Under the pieces are notes generated by a model. The model did no database searches. It saw only the letters and a program-made list of their open reading frames with translations, and was not told the origin of the DNA. Below, one piece after another: positions 6,742 through 15,168 of a stretch of 64,000 nt of DNA; the stretch's first letter is position 1, and each line of letters begins with the position of its first letter. Position numbers and translations under genes: made by a program. The stretch is from NCBI RefSeq assembly GCF_900177425.1, contig NZ_LT840184.1, forward strand, positions 4,070,263 through 4,134,262, given 5' to 3'. The DNA is from Paenibacillus uliginis N3/975 (GTDB lineage: Bacteria > Bacillota > Bacilli > Paenibacillales > Paenibacillaceae).

Positions 6742-6908
6742 ACATAACGTTGTTGTATTCACGAACCCGAGAGGGGAGGCTTAAGGTCGCTGAGCGACCG
6801 GGTGGCTCCGCCACTTAGCCTCGTAGGGTTTCGCCTGATTCCACGCCCCTGTCTAACGCATCTGGCGACCAAGAAGCGTATCTTTACAGCGTAAATACAT
6901 TGTTAGCT
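6742..6908 (-). other. attC-like recombination site of cassette H
   Basis: The outer arms ACATAACGTTGTTGTATTCACG and AGCGTAAATACATTGTTAGC pair. The right end GTTAGCTGATGTTGATC matches the reverse complement of the cassette's other end at 7343-7359 (GTTAGCTGAAATTGACC) at 14 of 17 positions. Confidence 0.88.
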
Positions 6909-6946
6909 GATGTTGATCTCTTCTTTGAAGTACACTCAAGCTTTCT

Positions 6947-7327
6947 TTAAATATTGATCTCTTCCCAATTGAGTACAACATAAATAAATGAAAGGATTAC
7001 AATTATCACGTAAATAATATTGATTATGTAATTTGATTTTGAAGCTCTTAACTTATCATGAAAGGTTTTTATATCGATTTCTCCATTCTCATATCTCAAT
7101 TTCAAATTCACAAATGTCTTCATTAAAATAATAAATTCATAGAACCCCAAAATCCCCCACAAGGTACTGCAAAATATTAAGCCTGCAAAAGAAGTTGAGG
7201 TAACTATTTTCATGCCTATATCCGTCGCAAAAATAAAAGATAATTTCATTATTACTGCAAGAACAAATATCATTATTCCTATAACACTAAAAAATGGAGG
7301 ACGCATTAATCGTATTAATAGACTCAT
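6947..7327 (-). CDS. small integral membrane protein of unknown function (cassette H)
   Basis: The protein has 126 residues. Hydrophobic stretches are seen near residues 8-32 (FFSVIGIMIFVLAVIMK), 42-66 and 97-117, so three or four membrane helices are likely, with a charged loop LRYENGEIDIKTFHDKLRA between the second and third. The start is placed at the second of two adjacent ATGs, 7 bases after AAGGGG. It is the first gene of the array on the minus strand, adjoining a degenerate recombination site. I do not recognise a family. Confidence 0.7.
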   Translation of the reverse strand: MSLLIRLMRPPFFSVIGIMIFVLAVIMKLSFIFATDIGMKIVTSTSFAGLIFCSTLWGILGFYEFIILMKTFVNLKLRYENGEIDIKTFHDKLRASKSNYIINIIYVIIVILSFIYVVLNWEEINI

Positions 7328-7352
7328 CATCTCACCCCTTATGGTCAATTTC

Positions 7353-7425
7353 AGCTAACATCTTATCTACGAACTTCGTGAACACTTCCATATTACGCGT
7401 ATTACCGCACTTCGTAAATATACCT
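7353..7425 (-). other. degenerate attC-like or attI-like site at the upstream end of the array
   Basis: AGCTAAC at 7353-7359 is the 5' boundary of cassette H. Beyond it, TATCTACGAA (about 7366-7375) can pair with TTCGTAAATA (7411-7420), echoing the arms of the site at 3960-4070, but there is no right-hand GTTRRRY box. It is either a decayed attC or what remains of a primary attachment site. Confidence 0.5.
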
Positions 7426-7610
7426 CTCACAAAGGGATTTGCGAATCATTCACTGAGCAAATCACTTATGAACTTTTGAAAAAAACACACATGTATGGAT
7501 ATATTCCTCAAGAGATTTATAGTTCGAGGCATTTTTCAAGTTCGGCTTATACGTTACCTCTTTGTCTCTGGCCATATGAATTGCCTAAGCTGCCTTGAAT
7601 GAGGAAGAAA
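7360..7610 (+). other. about 250 bases with an unidentified open frame
   Basis: A plus-strand frame without a convincing start is open from about 7360 to the TGA at 7597-7599. It encodes IYELREHFHITRITALRK and later YELLKKTHMYGYIPQEIYSS. This could be the tail of a displaced gene, but I recognise no family and there is no tyrosine-recombinase signature. This is the place where an integron integrase would be expected; none is visible. Confidence 0.35.
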
Positions 7611-7657
7611 AAAGGCTATCCCACAATCATCTTTAATGACTGTAGGATAGCCTTATT
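7611..7657 (-). terminator. terminator of the mannoside operon
   Basis: AAGGCTATCC and GGATAGCCTT flank a loop; on the minus strand the stem is followed by TTTTTTC. It lies just past the stop of the dehydrogenase gene, the last gene of the operon. A second small stem GTTGTC-GCG-GACAAC is at 7660-7675. Confidence 0.8.
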
Positions 7658-7683
7658 CGTTGTCGCGGACAACTTTTGTCGAG

Positions 7684-8694
7684 CTATTTATGCACAACAA
7701 CCGCTTTGGTTACATTGAGCTCCGGATACGTAGCCATGACATCCGGCAAGTCGTTCAAGTGAAAGCAGTGGCTGATGAGCGGTTCGATCCGCACGATGCC
7801 TTGCGCGATGAGCGCAATCGCCTCCTCGTGCGTGTACGGATTGATGAACGAGCCCATGATACGCAGCTCTTTGCTGAAAATTTCGTACGGTGAGAAGCTT
7901 GCGCTCGCATCCGGCGAGGCGACGCCGAAGAGCAGCACTTGGCCTCCCTTGCGCGCCGCTGCGACAGCCAGCTCGACCGATTCGGGCCGGCCGACGCATT
8001 CGATGACGACGTCGGCGGAGTCCAGCAGCCCGGCCGCCTCTTCGGTGTCAAACGGCGACACAACGGCATGCGCGCCGAGCGCCAGCAACGCTTCTCGCTT
8101 ATGCGAATTCGGCTCGCTCACCGTAATGTGCGAGACACCCGCCGCCTTGACGAGCTGCAGGAATAACTGGCCGATGAAGCCACCACCTGCGATCAGCACG
8201 TGCTGATTCGGCCGCAGATCCAGCTTCTTGTAGCCGTGCAGCACACAACCAAGCGGCTCGACCATAGCCCCCTCCATCAAACTGACGTGATCCGGCAGCT
8301 TGTAGCAGTTGGCCGCCGGCACGACACACATCTCGCCCATACCACCGTCCCTTGTCACGCCGACGGCTTGCAGCCGGTCGCACAGATGAGCACGCCCACC
8401 GCGGCAATATTCGCATGACCCGCAATACATATTCGGGTCGACCGATACCCGGTCGCCCGGCTGCAGAGCCGTGACTGGTTCCCCCACAGCCTCGACGACA
8501 CCCGCCAGCTCATGGCCGAGCACAATCGGCGGCTCGACCTCCGCTGATCCCGGATGGCCGTGATAAATATGCTGGTCTGTGCCGCAAATACCGCAGCAGG
8601 CGACACGCACCATAACCTCGTCTTTACCGAGCGTCCTTTCAACCCACTCCATCACTTCCATGTTCAACGTACCACGAAGAACCGCTGCCTTCAT
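7684..8694 (-). CDS. zinc-dependent alcohol/polyol dehydrogenase (MDR family)
   Basis: The protein has 336 residues, normal for medium-chain dehydrogenases. Catalytic zinc ligands are Cys37 in CGICGTD and His61-Glu62 in LGHE. The structural zinc cysteines lie in CGSCEYCRGGRAHLC (about 91-105). The Rossmann motif GGGFIGQ is near 175. This pattern fits the sorbitol/threonine dehydrogenase-like branch, which oxidises a sugar alcohol or sugar derivative with NAD(P). It is the last gene of the carbohydrate operon, 86 bases after the beta-mannosidase, which suggests a role in a step of the same pathway. The exact substrate is not predictable. Confidence 0.85.
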   Translation of the reverse strand: MKAAVLRGTLNMEVMEWVERTLGKDEVMVRVACCGICGTDQHIYHGHPGSAEVEPPIVLGHELAGVVEAVGEPVTALQPGDRVSVDPNMYCGSCEYCRGGRAHLCDRLQAVGVTRDGGMGEMCVVPAANCYKLPDHVSLMEGAMVEPLGCVLHGYKKLDLRPNQHVLIAGGGFIGQLFLQLVKAAGVSHITVSEPNSHKREALLALGAHAVVSPFDTEEAAGLLDSADVVIECVGRPESVELAVAAARKGGQVLLFGVASPDASASFSPYEIFSKELRIMGSFINPYTHEEAIALIAQGIVRIEPLISHCFHLNDLPDVMATYPELNVTKAVVVHK

Positions 8695-8780
8695 GCTCTC
8701 ATCCCTTTTCTCCGAAATATTGATGTCCGGCTCAAGAGCCTACCAACTGACCGCTCCAAGCCTCAACCTGTTATTATTGG

Positions 8781-11348
8781 TCACCCGCGCGCGCTGTTCC
8801 CGATCACATTCAAAGCGGACACGCTCAATGTCTCCCATGGGATCGGCTTACCGTCAGATTGCGTTACCGATATTTCCTTCGTCTGCCCCGGTAGAAGATC
8901 GAAGAAATTATCGCTCAGCACTATCCACTCCTCATCAAGCTCCAGCTTGACCATGCGAGCTACCCGATCCGTTGTCACCCTGATAACAGCGGCCGCCTTG
9001 TCTACTTCCACCCGAAGCTGGGCCGAGTCGAAGCGCATATCCTTGTAATCTCGCAAGTAGATGAAGTTATCCTCCGTGGCGCCACTTCCCGAGCTCGCCA
9101 CACATACGACGTCTGACGCATCAGCTCCACACGTGAGCTCCGCTTCGGACAACGAAGCGACCTGTACCTTGCCGTTAGCCGGTACGGACAGATCGAATTC
9201 GCGCTCTGACAATACCGTGCCATCCATCCGGTACACCGTCAGCTGCACCGTATCGTCATAGTTCTGAATGCGGTCATTCAGCGCCCACAACACAAACTCC
9301 TGATCGGCATCATGATCCACCGTCAGCAACACATGCGCAAAAAATTTACGCGAATAATGATACGCCGCCTTCGGCAGTCCGTAGTAATCGATGACCGACC
9401 AACTCGTTCCTGGCCAGCAGTCGTTCAATTGCCAGAACAGCGCGCCGCTCGTGTCCGGCTTATTGCGGCGGTAATGCTCGATACCGTACTTAAGCCCTTC
9501 CGCCTGCGTCAGCATGGAATAATTCATATATTCTTCTATATTGGTGGGCGCGCCCGTATATCCTTCCATGAGCAAAATACCCTTCGGATGGTGGATATCC
9601 TTGTTGCGGTACATCATCTCTTCGCTGCCCCAATAGAACTGGCTTTCCGGAATGTTGCGCTGCAGCGTATAGCGGTTAGACGACGCGTGCATGCCGAATT
9701 CGCTCGCGAACTTCGTTGTATCGCCCTTAAACTTTTTGAACGACAAACCTTCCACACTGTAGTCCTGCACCTGCGGCTCACCGAACACCCGCGGCTCGAT
9801 ATTGCCATGCCACACCTGCCAATTGTGGGTGTCACCCTCCTCGCGTGAATTGTGATCGTTGCCCCCATACGGCGAGCTCGGCCAGTACAGACGTGTCGGG
9901 TCAAGTGTGTCGAGTAGAGCTGGCATCAGCTCGTGGTAAATCTTCTCACCATAGAACGGATGAGGGATTTCCCCGCTCGCATGAAGCGCCTCATACAACC
10001 AGTCATTCTCGTTGTTGCCACACCAGATTGCAAGGCATGTCCGGCTGCGCAGCCGCTTGACAACTTGCTCGATTTCGTGGCGCACATTATTCATGAAGTT
10101 TTGATTGTAGTCCGGATAGAGCGCGCAGGCAAACATAAAATCCTGCCAGACAAGTAACCCTAGTCTATCGCATTCGTCGTAAAATATGTCACGCTCGTAG
10201 ATACCGCCGCCCCAGACGCGCAGCATGTTCATGTTGGCGTCCTTCGCCATCCGAATCAGATGGCTGTAACGGGCGTCGGGCACTGCCGCAATAAAGCTGT
10301 CAATCGGAATCCAGTTCGCCCCCTTGGCGAACAGTTTCACACCGTTCAGCACAAATGTGAAGGCATGGCGGCCCTCCTCGTCGCGCCGCATCAGCTCCAA
10401 CGTGCGAATACCGAACCGCTCTTCATGCACATCAACCGCTTCACTTTCGCTCAGCAGTGACACCTTTAACTGATACAGATATGGGTCACCCAGATCATGC
10501 GTCCACCATAGCGAAGGATTCGGCACCCGCAGAGTAACATCACCAGCCAAGCCATTCGCACAAATAGCTCCATCCTGCACGAGTCCCGTATTACGCTCAA
10601 GCGAGAACGACTCTGCTGCTACTTGTTTTCCCGTAGCATCCAGCAATTCTACGTAGGCCGAGTAGACCTTGCCCCGTTCAAACGCCCGCACGTCAACCGT
10701 TACGTCCACGGTTGCTTCTCTATCCGTTACTTCAACTGTTCGTGCAAATACGCTCTCTACATAAGCATGACGACGCTTGACGAGATGCACATCTTTCCAG
10801 ATGCCCGCACAGACTAGTCGCGGACCCCAGTCCCAGCCATAATGGCTCTGCGCCTTGCGCGTCCAGATCCGTTTCTTACTGAATCCGGACCAATAATACT
10901 GCATCTTGTCCTTGGCATGCAGATGCACTGGGTCGATTTTAATTGCCAACACATTTTTACCCTTCTTCAGCTCCCGCGTCGCCTCAAATGAATGGGAGAT
11001 AAACATGTTGTCCGTAGAGCCCAGCTCCACCCCGTTCAAATATACGGTCGCGAACGTATCTAGCCCTTCGAAGAGCAGCTCCATCCGCTCTCCGGCATCC
11101 ATCTCACCATCCCAGGTAAATACAGTACGGTACCACCATACCTTTTCCTCGACCCATCGGCACTGCTGATCGTTGTGTCCATAGAACGGATCTGCGATAA
11201 TGCCCCGCTCGATCAGCGTCGTATGAACGTCACCAGGCACCTTCGTCGTCATCCAGAAATAATCGATATAGTCGGGCGAAGCAACCTCCAAATCGCGTGC
11301 TTCACCAACGTTGAAATCGCGCAGCTTCCAGTTCTCGTTTAGTTTCAT
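8781..11348 (-). CDS. GH2-family beta-mannosidase
   Basis: The protein has 855 residues, the usual length for GH2 beta-mannosidases. The N-terminal jelly-roll domain (VPGDVHTTL, then WWYRTVFTW) leads to the immunoglobulin-like domain and the TIM barrel. The acid/base glutamate is in WCGNNEND (about residue 447) and the nucleophile glutamate is in SEFGMH (about 550). RVWGGGIYE is also typical. Known reaction: removal of terminal beta-D-mannose from mannosides. No signal peptide is visible, so it acts inside the cell on imported oligosaccharides. Its start (GGAGAAGG, 3-4 bases before ATG) follows a perfect intercistronic hairpin. Confidence 0.9.
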   Translation of the reverse strand: MKLNENWKLRDFNVGEARDLEVASPDYIDYFWMTTKVPGDVHTTLIERGIIADPFYGHNDQQCRWVEEKVWWYRTVFTWDGEMDAGERMELLFEGLDTFATVYLNGVELGSTDNMFISHSFEATRELKKGKNVLAIKIDPVHLHAKDKMQYYWSGFSKKRIWTRKAQSHYGWDWGPRLVCAGIWKDVHLVKRRHAYVESVFARTVEVTDREATVDVTVDVRAFERGKVYSAYVELLDATGKQVAAESFSLERNTGLVQDGAICANGLAGDVTLRVPNPSLWWTHDLGDPYLYQLKVSLLSESEAVDVHEERFGIRTLELMRRDEEGRHAFTFVLNGVKLFAKGANWIPIDSFIAAVPDARYSHLIRMAKDANMNMLRVWGGGIYERDIFYDECDRLGLLVWQDFMFACALYPDYNQNFMNNVRHEIEQVVKRLRSRTCLAIWCGNNENDWLYEALHASGEIPHPFYGEKIYHELMPALLDTLDPTRLYWPSSPYGGNDHNSREEGDTHNWQVWHGNIEPRVFGEPQVQDYSVEGLSFKKFKGDTTKFASEFGMHASSNRYTLQRNIPESQFYWGSEEMMYRNKDIHHPKGILLMEGYTGAPTNIEEYMNYSMLTQAEGLKYGIEHYRRNKPDTSGALFWQLNDCWPGTSWSVIDYYGLPKAAYHYSRKFFAHVLLTVDHDADQEFVLWALNDRIQNYDDTVQLTVYRMDGTVLSEREFDLSVPANGKVQVASLSEAELTCGADASDVVCVASSGSGATEDNFIYLRDYKDMRFDSAQLRVEVDKAAAVIRVTTDRVARMVKLELDEEWIVLSDNFFDLLPGQTKEISVTQSDGKPIPWETLSVSALNVIGNSARG

Positions 11349-11363
11349 TTCCTTCTCCTATCC

Positions 11364-11400
11364 AGAAGACGCCAAAACCGTCTTGGTTTTGGCGTCTTCT
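11364..11400 (-). other. perfect intercistronic hairpin between GH130 and GH2 genes
   Basis: AGAAGACGCCAAAACC and GGTTTTGGCGTCTTCT form a 16-bp stem with no mismatch around a 5-base loop GTCTT. There is no U-run on the minus strand, the operon's direction, so it is more likely an mRNA stabiliser or processing site than a terminator. Confidence 0.7.
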
Positions 11401-11421
11401 CTTCACTCTATTTCTATAGGA

Positions 11422-12483
11422 TTACAAATAAGTTAAGCTATCCAAAATTTCTTTCACGCTAAGCTCAGCGCATGCCATCGATGTATCGGCCACACCGTAA
11501 TACATTTTCACCGTATCGCCTTCAACGACGGCCCCGCAAGAGAAGACAACGTCGCCAAAGAAGCCCTTCTTCTCATAGTCCGCATCCGGCTCCATAACAG
11601 GTTGTCCGGAACGAGCGATAACTTTTGTCGGGTCGTTCAAATCCAGCAGAACGGCGCCCATGCAGTAACGGTGCTCCTTCGTTGCACCATGGTAGAGTTC
11701 AAGCCATCCCTTTTCTGTCTTAAACGGCACAGCGCCGCCGCCCATACGGCCGCCATCCCACATTCCCGGACGCAGTCCGAGCAGATGCTTGTGGTTGCCC
11801 CAATAAAGCAGGTTCTCCGACTCGGCAATCCAGATTTCCGGGTTACCAATACTCTTTGTTGTCGGACGGTGCAGCGCATAATATTTGCCGTTGATTTTCT
11901 CCGGGAAGATGAGCACATCTTTATTGTCCGGGCCAAAAATCATGCCGTGATGTGTCACATTCACGAAGTCCTTTGTCGATACCATCGATTCGCCGACACC
12001 AACCGGAGATACGGCGGAGAAATAGATGTAATAAGTGTCGCCGATTTGTGTCACGCGGGGATCTTCGATCCCGAACGTTTCAAGCGAAGTGGACGGATAG
12101 ACGAATGGCTCGTCGTCGATTGTAAAGTTGTGCCCGTCCTTGCTACGCGCGATACGGATATAAGAGATTGAAGTCAAATATTCAAATGTTGCACTTTGCG
12201 CCTTGTTACGGATGACGCGCGGATCGGAGAAGTCGTAACGCTCGTCATCTGTACGCAGCTCGATCAGGTCAAGCTCCTTCGTCTCCGGATTAAACACCGG
12301 TGCTTTAACGATGTTCGGATCGTTGCTTATCGGACGCTCCGCTACGCGCAGCAGCAAGAGCGTCTCCCCATTATAAGTCGCAACGCCCGCGTTGAACGCG
12401 CCAATGACTTCAAAGTCGTCGCGATGTGGCTTAACGTCAGCCGGCGTAATAAGCGGATTTTCTTCATAGCGGTAAATGTTCAT
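11422..12483 (-). CDS. GH130 family beta-mannoside phosphorylase/hydrolase
   Basis: The protein has 353 residues and a five-bladed propeller pattern typical of GH130. The conserved proton donor region is FGIEDPRV (about residues 136-143), and YALHRPTT, GGAVPF and LYHGAT match positions used for substrate and phosphate binding in phosphorylases. Known reactions of the family: phosphorolysis of beta-1,4-mannosyl bonds releasing mannose 1-phosphate, or hydrolysis of beta-1,2-mannosides in one subgroup. Start at 12483 with the ribosome binding site AAGGAG; a longer frame upstream overlaps the preceding gene. Placed between a DUF1861 protein and a beta-mannosidase, it probably degrades imported beta-mannosides. 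The subgroup cannot be settled by eye. Confidence 0.85.
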   Translation of the reverse strand: MNIYRYEENPLITPADVKPHRDDFEVIGAFNAGVATYNGETLLLLRVAERPISNDPNIVKAPVFNPETKELDLIELRTDDERYDFSDPRVIRNKAQSATFEYLTSISYIRIARSKDGHNFTIDDEPFVYPSTSLETFGIEDPRVTQIGDTYYIYFSAVSPVGVGESMVSTKDFVNVTHHGMIFGPDNKDVLIFPEKINGKYYALHRPTTKSIGNPEIWIAESENLLYWGNHKHLLGLRPGMWDGGRMGGGAVPFKTEKGWLELYHGATKEHRYCMGAVLLDLNDPTKVIARSGQPVMEPDADYEKKGFFGDVVFSCGAVVEGDTVKMYYGVADTSMACAELSVKEILDSLTYL

Positions 12484-12517
12484 TGATGTAGACTCCTTAA
12501 GCAAAATGTTAACCCTA

Positions 12518-13465
12518 TTAAGCCTGTTCAAATTTCTCAAACGGATCAGCAATGGTCAGCCGATGCGCTTCCGCATCGCTGATGCCGGCGTACAGTGTAG
12601 CCGTTCCGTCTTCATTGCGTACGAGACCGCCACTGAATACGACGTCCTCAAGGTCACTACGCTTTGCAGCTCCCGGAAGAAACTTGTTCCGGACAGCGAT
12701 CAGTTCGATGTCGGAAAATTGGCCCGTTGCCGGGTCGAGAGCGAATACCATCGGATAATAGTGGCGATCGCCTTGTGCATCGAAGCTGGCGACATGGCCC
12801 AGTACGCCGAGGTACCCATTATTCAGCAGGTGCGCCTCGTTGGCGCCTCCCCACTCTTCGTCGGTAAATTGTCCGTCAAGCAGCGGCGTTTCATTAATAA
12901 GATCGATTGATAAGTCCTCCAAACGGTTCACACGGGAAAAGCCGATCTTGCCACGGCCGCCCTTGTCTCCCTGTGGTCTGGTAAAGACGCCAATGCTGCC
13001 ATCCTTCAGCTCGACGAGTCGCAGGTCTTTCATGCCGTCCGGTCCTGTAAAGAACGGTTGAAGCGAAGCAATGTTCTTGCCTTTATAAAATACGGTACGC
13101 CACATGAGCGCGTTTTCCATCGTTGGATGCGGATAAATCTGCACACCGCCGAGTACCAACTCGCCGCCGATGTGCGTTTGGAACGGATCCTGCAGCGTAA
13201 ACATTGGCGCCCCTTCTCGCGGCACCCATTTTCCTTCCAGCTCGACGAAGAAATGGACTTCTGAATGCTCGCTGTCACGCGATTCTACGCGTCCAGCAAT
13301 AACCTGCTCCCCTTCGTCTTCAAATGGGGCCGTAATATTGTAAACATCTTTGTCACCAACTCCGGTGAACACCAATTTCTCCGCTTTCTCTGCTAGCGGT
13401 GCATGCTCGTTATATTCCTGCAACAGTGTTTCACATGTCTTTACACTGCCTTTGTTTAACTCCAT
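12518..13465 (-). CDS. DUF1861 family protein (five-bladed propeller)
   Basis: The protein has 315 residues. It shows the DUF1861 signature pattern: FTGVGDKDVYNIT near the N terminus, IGGELVLGGVQI, then FTGPDGMKDLRLVEL and GKIGFSR. Blade repeats of about 50-60 residues suggest a beta-propeller related to the GH43/GH130 folds. Its biochemical role is not established to my knowledge; the setting between GH13 and GH130 genes in one operon argues for a glycan-acting or glycan-binding role in the cytoplasm (no signal peptide). The ribosome binding site AAGGAG precedes the ATG at 13465. Confidence 0.75.
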   Translation of the reverse strand: MELNKGSVKTCETLLQEYNEHAPLAEKAEKLVFTGVGDKDVYNITAPFEDEGEQVIAGRVESRDSEHSEVHFFVELEGKWVPREGAPMFTLQDPFQTHIGGELVLGGVQIYPHPTMENALMWRTVFYKGKNIASLQPFFTGPDGMKDLRLVELKDGSIGVFTRPQGDKGGRGKIGFSRVNRLEDLSIDLINETPLLDGQFTDEEWGGANEAHLLNNGYLGVLGHVASFDAQGDRHYYPMVFALDPATGQFSDIELIAVRNKFLPGAAKRSDLEDVVFSGGLVRNEDGTATLYAGISDAEAHRLTIADPFEKFEQA

Positions 13466-13480
13466 GTGGGTATATCTCCT

Positions 13481-15124
13481 TCACTGATTAATTCCGCTTA
13501 TCCATATGGCCGCTTCGTGCGGCCCAAGAATAAACGATTCGATATCTGCTGCCGAATCACGGCTTGACGACAAGGCCAAGCGTGACTCGCCTGCCAGCAG
13601 CTCTTCGGGTGAAAGCTCCAACGGCTTCGCCCCGAAGTTGAGCACGACGAGGGCTTCTTCGCCGGCCGCACGCTTGACGTACATCAAGGCATCTTCTCGG
13701 CGTTCCAACCGCGCATAATCACCGTCGTGCAGCGCCGGATGCTGGCGGCGGAGCGCAATAAGCTTGCGATAGAACGCATAAAGCGAATCGGCCGACTGCT
13801 TCCCGGTTTGCACGTTCAGTACGCTGTGGTTCGACCCCATGCCGATCCAAGGCGGAACTGGCGAGAAGCCACCGTAGACGTCTTCGTTCCACTGCATCGG
13901 CGTCCGCGATTTATCCCGACACTTCGCATTAGCCGCCCGCAGAGCCTCGTCAGCTGTCTTGCCACTCTCCAGCGCCAGTTGAAAAGTGGTTAGCCCCTGG
14001 ATGTCGCGCATATCTTCAATCCGCTCTGCCGTGAAATCACGCATCCCAATTTCGTCACCATAATAGAGGAACGGTACGCCCTTCGCCGTTAGCATCAGCG
14101 TAGCGATCAGCTTTGCCCGCTTCTCTTCCAGCTCCGAACCCCCGTCACCGAACCGGGAAATATGTCGCGGCATGTCATGGCTGCTAAAGAACAGCGTTGG
14201 TAGCTGATCGGGTGCGTGAATGTCTTCCATCTTTCGCAGTTCTTCATAGAGACGGCCTGGTGACAATGTCTCCTGGCTGCCCAGATTGAAGTTGAACACG
14301 ACGTCAAGCAGTCCGCTGCCACTGTAGCGGCTCAGCACGTCCATATCCTCTGAACCGACTTCACCAACCATGAACGTTCCTTCCCGCTCATGCACGTAAG
14401 CACAAATATCCGCGATCGCGTCCAAAATGCCGTCTTGGTCCTTATCGTATACATGCTCCTGCTCGCCCTTGTCCGAGTCATACGGATTATCCGTAAATGA
14501 CCCGGAAACCTTCAGGAAATTGATCACATCAAGCCGGAAGCCGTCGATGCCCTTGTCGAGCCAGAAGCCCATAACGTCCTTCATCGCCGTTCGCACCTCG
14601 GGATGCGCCCAGTTCAGATCTACCTGCTCTTTTGCAAAGGCGTGATAGTAATACTGTCCGGTCGATTTGTCGTATTCCCATGCTGATCCACCAAAAAATG
14701 ATTCCCAGTTGTTCGGCGGGCCGCCGTTCACCGGATCTTTCCAGATGTACCAATCGCGCTTTGGATTCGAGCGAGATGAACGGGACTCATGAAACCAAGC
14801 ATGATCCGCCGACGTATGGTTCAGCACGAGGTCGACAATAACTTTAATTCCCCGGGTATGCGCCTCGTGAATGAATTTATCGAAATCCTCCATCGTGCCA
14901 TAATCAGGATCGATGGCAGTATAGTCGGCGATATCGTAGCCGTTATCCACCTTTGGCGAACGGTAGAATGGCGTCAGCCAGAGGCCGTCCACGCCTAGCT
15001 CCTGCAAATCATCGAGCTTTGACGTAATACCGGCGAAATCGCCGATGCCGTCCGCATTGCCGTCGCAAAAGCTCGGCATGTAAATTTCATAGAAAACGGC
15101 TGATTTCCACCACGGCGTTTCCAT
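13481..15124 (-). CDS. GH13 alpha-glucosidase / oligo-1,6-glucosidase-like enzyme
   Basis: The protein has 547 residues. The GH13 regions are in order: DLVLNHTS, GFRLDV (nucleophile Asp about 197), MVGEVG (acid Glu about 254) and SSHDMPR (third Asp about 316). The N terminus WWKSAVFYEIYMPSF matches the GH13_31 group (oligo-1,6-glucosidase, alpha-glucosidase). The fourth region is usually NHDQPR; SSHDMPR is a deviation near the subsite that contacts the substrate. The start is the ATG at 15124; a GTG three codons upstream overlaps the ribosome binding site. It is odd in a beta-mannoside operon and suggests a substrate that also has alpha-linked glucose, or a different specificity. Confidence 0.85.
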   Translation of the reverse strand: METPWWKSAVFYEIYMPSFCDGNADGIGDFAGITSKLDDLQELGVDGLWLTPFYRSPKVDNGYDIADYTAIDPDYGTMEDFDKFIHEAHTRGIKVIVDLVLNHTSADHAWFHESRSSRSNPKRDWYIWKDPVNGGPPNNWESFFGGSAWEYDKSTGQYYYHAFAKEQVDLNWAHPEVRTAMKDVMGFWLDKGIDGFRLDVINFLKVSGSFTDNPYDSDKGEQEHVYDKDQDGILDAIADICAYVHEREGTFMVGEVGSEDMDVLSRYSGSGLLDVVFNFNLGSQETLSPGRLYEELRKMEDIHAPDQLPTLFFSSHDMPRHISRFGDGGSELEEKRAKLIATLMLTAKGVPFLYYGDEIGMRDFTAERIEDMRDIQGLTTFQLALESGKTADEALRAANAKCRDKSRTPMQWNEDVYGGFSPVPPWIGMGSNHSVLNVQTGKQSADSLYAFYRKLIALRRQHPALHDGDYARLERREDALMYVKRAAGEEALVVLNFGAKPLELSPEELLAGESRLALSSSRDSAADIESFILGPHEAAIWISGINQ

Positions 15125-15168
15125 TTTCTCCACTCCCCATGCTTGACCCAGTTACTTGCAAGTGCTAG

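Noticed and set aside
423..6908. Regular repeats between small genes as a CRISPR array
   Set aside because: The repeats are 110-180 bp, diverge in sequence, are palindromic over their entire length and are separated by whole genes; no short identical repeats with uniform spacers are present.
7294..7479. Plus-strand frame across the start of cassette H
   Set aside because: It covers the promoter side of the minus-strand gene, lacks a ribosome binding site and has no recognisable pattern.
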